Part shown: one piece after another, positions 1 through 4,870 of the stretch
How positions within the stretch are numbered: the first letter of the stretch is position 1
How the letters are laid out: every line of letters starts with the position of its first letter
Source: Prevotella sp. UBA4341
GTDB lineage: Bacteria; Bacteroidota; Bacteroidia; Bacteroidales; Bacteroidaceae
Direction of reading: 5' to 3'
DNA: 6,186 nt
NCBI GenBank assembly: GCA_002393705.1
Contig: DGTH01000024.1
Location: 1 to 6,186 of the forward strand
Program-made: the position numbers and the translations under genes
Notes under the pieces: generated by a model
The model's input: the letters and a program-made list of their open reading frames with translations, nothing else
Told to the model about the DNA's origin: nothing
The model's database searches: none

Positions 1-572
1 CCGACAACCTGCACTGGATACGCGAGGCCGGCCGTAACCACCTTGTCGTGGGTTCGCAGGCCCGCATCCTCTATGCCGATGCAGAGGGCCGCACGCGTAT
101 TGCCCTGGCCTTCAACGAGGCCATTCGCCGGGGCGAGCTGAAGGGCCCCGTCGTCTTAGGCCGCGACCACCACGACGTGAGCGGCACCGACTCGCCCTTC
201 CGCGAGACCTCCAACATTTACGACGGCTCGCAGTTCTGTGCCGACATGGCTGTGCAGAACGTCATTGGCGATGCCTTCCGTGGTGCCACGTGGGTCAGCC
301 TGCACAATGGCGGCGGCGTAGGCTGGGGCGAAGTCATCAATGGTGGCTTCGGCATGGTCATTGACGGCTCGGCCGACAGTGACCGCCACATCCGCGAGAT
401 GTTGCTCTGGGATGTCAACAACGGCATTGCCCGCCGCTCGTGGGCCCGCAACGCAGGCTCCCTCATGGCCATCAAGCGCGAAATGGAACGCACGCCCGGC
501 CTCGTAGTCACCCTGCCCAACCTCGTTGATGACGAACTGCTAAAGGGCTACTATAGCCACTATAGCTACTAA
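1..572 (+). CDS. hutU: Urocanate hydratase (urocanase), C-terminal 189 residues; 5' end outside the window
   Basis: Urocanase adds water to urocanate to give 4-imidazolone-5-propionate, the second step of histidine degradation in the cytoplasm, using tightly bound NAD+. The frame is open from the left edge (first full codon at base 3) and stops at TAA 570-572, so only the end of the protein is seen. Family blocks are clear: ARILYADAEGR, GRDHHDVSGTDSPFRETSN, GATWVSLHNGGGVGWGEVIN and GGFGMVIDG. These wordings match, as I remember them, the long animal UROC1-type urocanases (about 670 residues) better than the roughly 557-residue Pseudomonas type. In the Pseudomonas type the ILY position (codons 66-74) reads ICW and carries a conserved cysteine; here that residue is leucine. 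A cysteine does occur at 237-239 in the GSQFCADMAVQN block. The NAD-binding middle of the enzyme lies outside the window. hutH follows 24 bases downstream, consistent with one operon. Confidence 0.95.
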   Translation, partial: DNLHWIREAGRNHLVVGSQARILYADAEGRTRIALAFNEAIRRGELKGPVVLGRDHHDVSGTDSPFRETSNIYDGSQFCADMAVQNVIGDAFRGATWVSLHNGGGVGWGEVINGGFGMVIDGSADSDRHIREMLLWDVNNGIARRSWARNAGSLMAIKREMERTPGLVVTLPNLVDDELLKGYYSHYSY

Positions 573-587
573 GTAATAATAACTAAC

Positions 588-594
588 AGAGAAG
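588..594 (+). promoter_or_regulatory. Weak purine-rich ribosome-binding site of hutH
   Basis: AGAGAAG ends two bases before the hutH ATG at 597, in the short AT-rich hutU-hutH gap. It is purine-rich but closer to the ATG than a usual Shine-Dalgarno site. Bacteroidetes often lack strong Shine-Dalgarno sites, so its role is uncertain. It mainly agrees with the chosen start. Confidence 0.3.
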
Positions 595-596
595 TT

Positions 597-2084
597 ATGA
601 TACACCAAATATCAGCGGGTCACCTGACCCTCGACAAGATTGAACAAATCATTAAGTACAACTACACGCTGGCCCTCAGCGACGATACGCGCCAGCGCAT
701 CATTAGCTGCCGCGAATACCTTGACCGCAAGGTGGCCGAGAGCCGTGAACCCATCTATGGCGTCAACACTGGCTTCGGCTCGCTCTGCGACATCAGCATA
801 GACCCCGACCAGCTGGCTCAGCTACAGATTAACCTCATGATGTCCCACGCCTGCGGCTGTGGCGAACGCGTGCCTAACGACATCGTACGCATCATGATTC
901 TCCTGAAGATACAGTCCCTCTCCTACGGCTACTCGGGCTGTAAGCTCGACACCGTGGAGCGGCTCATCGACTTCTTCAACCGTGGCGTCTGTCCCGTTGT
1001 CTATCAGCAGGGCTCTGTCGGAGCCAGTGGCGACCTCGTGCCCCTGGCCCACCTCTGCCTGCCTCTGGTCGGACTGGGCGAGGTGGAGTATCAGGGTGAG
1101 CTCATGTCGGGCGCTGAACTGAACCGCCGCATGGGCTGGGAGCCCATACGCCTCGGCTCGAAGGAGGGTCTGGCGCTGCTCAACGGCACGCAGAACATGG
1201 CGGCCTTTGCCTCATGGGCCTGCATCAAGGCCAAGTACCTCAGCGAGTGGGCCGACGTCATCGGAGCCATGTCGCTTGAGGCTTACGACGGCCGGCAGGA
1301 CCCCTTCACGCTGGCCGTCCACATGGTGCGCCCACATGCCGGCCAGATAGCTACAGCCCGCCACATGAACGAACTGCTGCGCGGCAGCGAGCTCATCAAC
1401 CGTCCCAAGAAGAACGTGCAGGACCCGTACTCCTTCCGCTGCATTCCGCAGGTGCACGGCGCGGTGAAGGACACGGTGTCGTACGTCAAGTCGGTCATCG
1501 ACGTCGAGATTAACGCCACCACCGACAACCCCACCGTCTGCCCCGACGAAGACCTCATCATCTCGGCCGGCAACTTCCACGGCGAGCCCATAGCCCTGCC
1601 CATTGACTTCCTGGCCCTGGCCCTCTCCGAGCTGAGCAGCATCAGCGAGCGACGCATCTATAAGCTGGTCAGCGGCACGCGCGGCCTGCCCAGCTTCCTC
1701 GTTGCCAAGCCTGGCCTGAACAGCGGTTTCATGATTCCGCAATACACGGCGGCCTCCATTGTCAGCCAGAACAAGACGCTCTGCATGCCCTCGTCGGCCG
1801 ACAGCATCCCCACGTCGCAGGGGCAGGAAGACCACGTCAGCATGGGGGCCAACGGCGGCACCAAGCTGCACCGCATCGTAGAGAACACCGAGCGCGTGCT
1901 GGCCATCGAGCTGCTCAACGCCGCCCAGGCCCTGGAGTTCCGTCGGCCGCTGAAGTCGTCGCCCGCCCTTGAGCGTATCTTTGCCGACTACCGCAAGGTG
2001 GTGCCTTTCATTGAGGACGACGAAGTGATGTATCCCCACATAGCCCGATCAGTAGAATTCCTGCAGCATGAGACTCTTGATTAA
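597..2084 (+). CDS. hutH: Histidine ammonia-lyase (histidase)
   Basis: HutH removes ammonia from L-histidine to give trans-urocanate, the first step of histidine catabolism; the enzyme is cytoplasmic and usually a tetramer. The 495-residue length is close to the family norm of about 500-510. Ala143-Ser144-Gly145 in GSVGASGDL is the triad that cyclises into the MIO electrophile. Other active-site residues lie where the Pseudomonas enzyme has them, by memory: Tyr54 in YGVNTGFG, His84 in MMSHACG, Asn196 in LLNGTQN, Tyr278 and Arg281 in QDPYSFR, Phe327 in GNFHGEP, Glu411 in QEDHVSM. The SH and QED residues favour histidase over phenylalanine or tyrosine ammonia-lyase. The ATG at 597 gives the MIHQISAGHLTL start typical of Bacteroidales HutH. 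The gene sits 24 bases after hutU and overlaps hutI by 17 bases, so the three are probably co-transcribed. No damage is visible. Confidence 0.97.
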   Translation: MIHQISAGHLTLDKIEQIIKYNYTLALSDDTRQRIISCREYLDRKVAESREPIYGVNTGFGSLCDISIDPDQLAQLQINLMMSHACGCGERVPNDIVRIMILLKIQSLSYGYSGCKLDTVERLIDFFNRGVCPVVYQQGSVGASGDLVPLAHLCLPLVGLGEVEYQGELMSGAELNRRMGWEPIRLGSKEGLALLNGTQNMAAFASWACIKAKYLSEWADVIGAMSLEAYDGRQDPFTLAVHMVRPHAGQIATARHMNELLRGSELINRPKKNVQDPYSFRCIPQVHGAVKDTVSYVKSVIDVEINATTDNPTVCPDEDLIISAGNFHGEPIALPIDFLALALSELSSISERRIYKLVSGTRGLPSFLVAKPGLNSGFMIPQYTAASIVSQNKTLCMPSSADSIPTSQGQEDHVSMGANGGTKLHRIVENTERVLAIELLNAAQALEFRRPLKSSPALERIFADYRKVVPFIEDDEVMYPHIARSVEFLQHETLD

Positions 2085-3378
2085 GGATATTGGCCTCTTG
2101 GTGGTGGACCGCCACGGGCAGGAGCGCCTTCAGGGGGCCGCCATGAGTCGCCTCGACGTGCTCCACGACGCGTGGCTGCTCGTGGAGGACGGCCGCTTCG
2201 CGGCCTTCGGAACAGAGCCTCCCCCAACCCCCTCCCAAGGAGGGGGCTTTCGGGCCGTTGACGCGCAGGGCGGCGCCGTGCTGCCCTCGTTCTGCGATTC
2301 GCATACCCACCTGGTGTATGCCGCCAGCCGCGAGGGCGAGTTTGTCGATAAGTTGCGCGGCCTCTCCTACGAGGAGATAGCCCGCCGGGGCGGCGGCATT
2401 CTGAACAGTGCCGCCCGCCTGCACGAGCTGTCGGAGGACGAGCTGTACTGTGCGTCGATGCACCGCATCGACGAAATCATCCGAAAGGGAACGGGCGCGG
2501 TGGAAATCAAGAGCGGCTACGGCCTGAACACCGCTGACGAGCTGAAGATGCTGCGCGTCATTCGCCGCATCAAGGAGACCGCCCCCCTGCGCGTGGTCAG
2601 CACCTTCTTGGGGGCGCATGCGGTGGGCCCCCTCCTAACCTCCCCCAACAGGGGGAGGGACTGGGATGACCAAGAGCCTCCCCCAGTTGGGGGAGGTTGG
2701 AGGGGGCCGGAGGTCCGTCGGAGGCTGTATGTTGATTTGGTCATCCGCGAAATGCTGCCCGCCGTGGCGGCCGAGGGACTGGCCGACTACGTCGATGTGT
2801 TCTGCGACCGGGGCTTCTTCACCCCCGACGACACGCTGCGCATTCTGGAGGCAGCCGCGAAGTACGGCCTCCGGGGAAAGATTCACGGTCAGGAGCTCGC
2901 CCCGTCGGGTGGGGTGGAGGTGGCCGTCCGGACGGGCTGTCTCTCCGTCGATCACTTGGAGAGCATGACCGACGACGACATCCTTCTGCTCCAGGGCACC
3001 ACGGTGATGCCCACCTGCTTGCCGGGCACGTCGTTCTTCCTCAACATGCCCTATGCTCCGGCTCGTAAGATGATTGACAGTGGTCTGGGCGTAGCCCTCG
3101 CTTCCGACTACAACCCGGGCTCTACACCCTCGGGCGACATGAAGTTCGTCGTCTCCCTGGCTTGCATCAAGCAGCGCCTGCTGCCCGCCGAAGCCCTGAA
3201 TGCCGCCACGCTCAACGCGGCCTACGCCATGGGCCTGAGCCGCGACTACGGCTCCATTGCCGTGGGCAAGGTGGCCAACTTCTTCATTACCGACCCCATT
3301 CCCTCGCTCGACTACCTACCCTATGCCTATACCTCGCCCGTTATCCGGAAGGCATTCCTTAATGGAATTGAGAATTGA
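2068..3378 (+). CDS. hutI: Imidazolonepropionase carrying two in-frame palindromic insertions
   Basis: HutI hydrolyses 4-imidazolone-5-propionate to N-formimino-L-glutamate, the third step of histidine degradation. It is a metal-dependent amidohydrolase of the cytoplasm. Likely metal ligands are His79 and His81 (DSHTHLVYA), His273 (KIHGQEL) and Asp347 (ASDYNPGS). Arg88, Tyr151 (KSGYG) and His184 (LGAHAV) fit known substrate contacts. The ATG at 2068 lies inside hutH (17-base overlap, different frame) and gives the usual MxxLIKxIG start, suggesting translational coupling. The 436 residues exceed the usual 405-417. The excess is explained by a low-complexity stretch at residues 187-212, with a smaller one at 50-61, both encoded by GC-rich palindromes. 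From memory, Bacillus HutI has 167 residues between the second HTH histidine and the next ligand; here there are 192. The frame and all expected catalytic residues survive, so the enzyme may still work, but the larger insert starts two residues after His184. The last codons run into the inverted repeat at 3365-3412. Confidence 0.93.
   Translation: MRLLIKDIGLLVVDRHGQERLQGAAMSRLDVLHDAWLLVEDGRFAAFGTEPPPTPSQGGGFRAVDAQGGAVLPSFCDSHTHLVYAASREGEFVDKLRGLSYEEIARRGGGILNSAARLHELSEDELYCASMHRIDEIIRKGTGAVEIKSGYGLNTADELKMLRVIRRIKETAPLRVVSTFLGAHAVGPLLTSPNRGRDWDDQEPPPVGGGWRGPEVRRRLYVDLVIREMLPAVAAEGLADYVDVFCDRGFFTPDDTLRILEAAAKYGLRGKIHGQELAPSGGVEVAVRTGCLSVDHLESMTDDDILLLQGTTVMPTCLPGTSFFLNMPYAPARKMIDSGLGVALASDYNPGSTPSGDMKFVVSLACIKQRLLPAEALNAATLNAAYAMGLSRDYGSIAVGKVANFFITDPIPSLDYLPYAYTSPVIRKAFLNGIEN
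2215..2250 (+). repeat. GC-rich palindromic element inside hutI (element 1)
   Basis: The segment starts GAGCCTCCCCCA and then has CCCCCTCC (2228-2235), a three-base loop CAA, and GGAGGGGG (2239-2246), giving an 8-bp perfect stem. It is exactly 12 codons (Glu50 to Phe61, EPPPTPSQGGGF) and lies in the variable linker between the N-terminal strands and the metal-binding HTH motif of HutI. The first 12 bases are identical to 2674-2685 in element 2, so the two probably belong to one family. The proline/glycine-rich peptide is unlike the rest of the protein. From general recollection, similar C-rich/G-rich palindromes are scattered in Prevotella and related genomes; this was not checked. Confidence 0.75.
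2626..2708 (+). repeat. GC-rich composite inverted repeat inside hutI (element 2)
   Basis: A 24-base left arm (2626-2649) and a 23-base right arm (2686-2708) are perfect inverted copies apart from one extra T (2636). Each arm forms half of a smaller hairpin: CCTCCCCC/GGGGGAGG at 2639-2646/2651-2658 with a 4-base loop, and the same 8-base arms at 2677-2684/2689-2696. The element can fold as one long hairpin or two short ones. It is translated in the hutI frame as a Pro/Gly/Arg-rich stretch from Gly187, where HutI normally has only about ten residues between GAHAV and YVDLV. Removing 2626-2703 (78 bases) would restore GAHAV-GPEVRRRLYVDLV, close to normal length. There is no transposase nearby, so it looks like a non-autonomous REP- or MITE-like element. 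Confidence 0.8.
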
Positions 3379-3412
3379 GAATTCTCAATTCTCAACTCTC
3401 AATTCTCAATTC
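3365..3412. repeat. Inverted heptamer repeat over the hutI and xth stop codons; possible bidirectional terminator
   Basis: Two GAATTGA heptamers (3365-3378) are followed by four inverted units at 3385-3412: TCAATTC, TCAACTC, TCAATTC, TCAATTC. Two pairings are possible. One is a 28-base perfect palindrome, 3368-3381 with 3382-3395. The other is a 16-bp stem, 3365-3380 with 3397-3412, around a 16-base loop. The hutI stop (3376-3378) and the xth stop (3392-3394, - strand) both lie within it, 13 bases apart. Its place between convergent genes suggests a shared terminator, but the stem is AT-rich and there is no clear T-tract, so this role is inferred. The end of each protein (GIEN in HutI, IELRIES in Xth) is encoded wholly or partly by the repeat. 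Confidence 0.7.
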
Positions 3413-4144
3413 AATGGGGCAGTGGTCGCTGCCCATGATGTCGGTGTGAATCTTCGCGTCGGTGATGCAGTCGCGCAGACGGTCGGAAACGAGGAAGTAG
3501 TCGATGCGCCATCCTACGTTCTTCTGGCGGGCCTGGAAGCGGTACGACCACCAGGAGAATACCTGCTCCTCGGGGTGCAGCAGGCGGAACGTGTCGGTAA
3601 AGCCGCTCTGCAGCAGCGTCGAGAACTTCTGGCGCTCCTCGTCGGTGAAGCCCGCGTTCTGGTGGTTCGTCTTCGGGTTCTTCAGGTCTATCTCCTCGTG
3701 GGCCACGTTCATGTCGCCGCAAACAATGACGGGCTTTTTGCTGTCTAATAATAATAGGTACGCGCGAAAGGCCTCTTCCCACTCCATGCGGTACGCGAGC
3801 CGCCGCAGGCCGTCCTGCGAGTTGGGCGTATAGACGCAGACCAGGTAGAACGCCTCCAGCTCCAGCGTAATGACGCGCCCCTCGTGGTCGTGCTCCTCCA
3901 GGCCCAGGCCGTAGCTCACGCTGAGCGGCTCCTGACGCGTATAGATGGCCGTGCCCGAGTAGCCCTTCTTCTCGGCGTAGTTCCAGTAGCTCCTGTATCC
4001 CTCAAACTCCAGGTCCAGCTGGCCCTGCTGCATCTTCGTCTCCTGCAGACAGAAGCAGTCGGCGTCCAGCTCCCTGAACACATCGCTGAAGCCCTTGCCC
4101 TCGCAAGCCCTCAGCCCGTTGACGTTCCATGAAATCAGTTTCAT
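3392..4144 (-). CDS. xth: Exodeoxyribonuclease III / AP endonuclease (XthA-type)
   Basis: This enzyme of base-excision repair cuts DNA 5' to abasic sites and removes 3' blocking groups; many members also have 3'-5' exonuclease activity on double-stranded DNA. The 250-residue length is normal for the endonuclease/exonuclease/phosphatase family. Expected active-site residues are all visible: Asn7 and Asn9 (WNVNG), metal-binding Glu35 (LQETK), Tyr105 (VYTPNSQ), Asp144 and Asn146 (GDMNVAH), Trp212 and Asp215 ([10 protein letters not shown]), Asp240 and His241 (GSDHCP). The ATG at 4144-4142 gives the standard [13 protein letters not shown] start. A Bacteroidetes-type promoter lies about 40 bases upstream on the - strand. 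The gene is convergent with hutI and unrelated to histidine use. Oddities: residues Leu130-Leu133 use CTA TTA TTA TTA, unlike the GC-rich leucine codons elsewhere in the gene, and the last few codons lie in the heptamer repeat. Confidence 0.96.
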   Translation of the reverse strand: MKLISWNVNGLRACEGKGFSDVFRELDADCFCLQETKMQQGQLDLEFEGYRSYWNYAEKKGYSGTAIYTRQEPLSVSYGLGLEEHDHEGRVITLELEAFYLVCVYTPNSQDGLRRLAYRMEWEEAFRAYLLLLDSKKPVIVCGDMNVAHEEIDLKNPKTNHQNAGFTDEERQKFSTLLQSGFTDTFRLLHPEEQVFSWWSYRFQARQKNVGWRIDYFLVSDRLRDCITDAKIHTDIMGSDHCPIELRIES

Positions 4145-4184
4145 TATCTTAATAATTGCCTTCGTTTATCAATAATCTCGCCTG

Positions 4185-4215
4185 CAAAGATAGTGCAAAC
4201 CGAGTGAAATACAAA
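4185..4215 (-). promoter_or_regulatory. Bacteroidetes-type promoter for xth
   Basis: Read on the - strand, TTTG (4215-4212) is followed after 19 bases by TATCTTTG (4192-4185). This matches the Bacteroidetes primary sigma-factor form TTTG-N19-21-TAnnTTTG. Transcription would begin near 4178, giving a leader of about 34 bases before the xth ATG. The leader has only a weak, distant purine run (GAAGG at 4163-4159). Confidence 0.75.
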
Positions 4216-4373
4216 ATAAAACACGAAGTTTTTATTTCTATTTCCGAGGTGCAGCCTATCTTTGACAGCGGTACCTTGAGTATATTTCTGCGTCATTTTC
4301 CATGTTGTGCGTTTGGACTTTTCTTGCTCTTTAGCGAGGAATTTGGTTAAGTTTGATGAGAGATTGTCTATTG
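4216..4373. other. AT-rich intergenic stretch, no gene recognised
   Basis: This is the left part of the xth-secreted protein spacer, upstream of the xth promoter. I see no convincing gene. A + strand TATCTTTG at 4257-4264 resembles a Bacteroidetes -7 element but has no TTTG at the right distance. Just before the array, GAGATTGT at 4360-4367 resembles the second half of an array unit and may be a decayed copy. Confidence 0.5.
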
Positions 4374-4496
4374 TTTTCCCGAGATTGTTATATGTTTTTC
4401 CCGAGATTCTTATCACTTTTTCCCGAGATTCTCACCTACAATCTCGGGAAAACGTAACTTAAATCTCGGGAAAAATTAATAACAATCTCGGGAAAA
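4374..4496. repeat. Six-copy symmetric array of a 13-base motif with an exact 22-base period
   Basis: TTTTCCCGAGATT occurs at 4374-4386, 4396-4408 and 4418-4430. Its exact reverse complement AATCTCGGGAAAA occurs at 4440-4452, 4462-4474 and 4484-4496. All six 13-mers are identical. Starts are 22 bases apart within each half, the spacers are 9 bases and the central gap (4431-4439) is also 9 bases, so the array is mirror-symmetric about base 4435. Spacer sequences vary, although the first and last copies share a GTTAT extension. Single-stranded, it could form three 13-bp helices separated by 9x9 internal loops. As duplex DNA, six sites spaced about two helical turns apart would all lie on one face. 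It sits between the promoters of xth and the secreted-protein gene. Possible roles are a cooperative regulator-binding site, a structured RNA element or a non-autonomous mobile repeat; none is shown by the sequence alone. Confidence 0.95.
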
Positions 4497-4759
4497 CGTT
4501 ATACAATTCATGCGCGAAGTAGGCAGAAAAGCTCGCTGATGATGGCGGAAACTGGCTTTTCTCCTTGTAAAAAACGTGGTTAACTTCCATCGCGAACTCT
4601 GCTCGCTTTGCTTGCAAATAACTTCGCTAACTTCTATAAATATAAATAATGTACGCGCGAGAGGCATGACGACGGGGACGGAAATAGCGGGGACCAGACG
4701 GAGAATGGCTACGGATTATAAGAAATTTTTGCGTTTTACATAAAAAATGTTACGAAAAG
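4497..4759. other. Intergenic stretch with short repeats, no gene recognised
   Basis: No convincing gene is seen between the array and the next promoter. TAACTTC occurs three times (4581-4587, 4619-4625, 4628-4634). GTACGCGCGA at 4651-4660 repeats a decamer found inside xth (3758-3767), again just after an AT-rich run. A weak inverted repeat (ACAT/ATGT) lies near 4735-4755, just before the promoter. A - strand open frame of 63 codons covers much of this stretch but begins outside any recognisable signal and has no family-like features. Confidence 0.45.
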
Positions 4760-4791
4760 TTTGGCGGTTACGGAAATCTTTTATACCTTTG
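4760..4791 (+). promoter_or_regulatory. Bacteroidetes-type promoter for the secreted-protein gene
   Basis: TTTG (4760-4763), a 20-base spacer and TACCTTTG (4784-4791) match the Bacteroidetes TTTG-N19-21-TAnnTTTG form closely. Transcription would start near 4797-4799, leaving a leader of about 72 bases. The leader is AT-rich and has no clear Shine-Dalgarno site before the ATG at 4871, which is common in this phylum. Confidence 0.8.
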
Positions 4792-4870
4792 CAGAATATA
4801 ACGAGGAATAACCATTAGTATTATCTATACATATCGTTTTAAACATTACATTAACAAACCCAATCAAGTT

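Noticed and set aside
1212..2039. A long - strand open frame (275 codons) opposite hutH
   Set aside because: It lies wholly within hutH, whose catalytic motifs are intact; GC-rich codon use produces such shadows.
2626..2708. Rho-independent terminator within hutI
   Set aside because: The stem is strong but no T-tract follows, and the reading frame continues through it with conserved HutI sequence on both sides.
2068..3378. hutI as a pseudogene
   Set aside because: Despite two insertions the frame is open throughout and all expected metal and substrate residues are present, so it is kept as a gene with possibly altered activity.
4144..4416. A - strand open frame of 90 codons just upstream of xth
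   Set aside because: It starts with GTG inside the palindromic array, runs through the xth promoter and ends at the xth start. Its sequence is low-complexity and AT-driven, with no family features.
4374..4496. CRISPR array
   Set aside because: The repeats are only 13 bases, the spacers only 9, orientation flips at the centre, and no cas genes are seen.
4476..4667. A - strand open frame of 63 codons in the spacer
   Set aside because: It overlaps the array and short repeats, has no promoter or ribosome site, and its composition looks like translated non-coding DNA.
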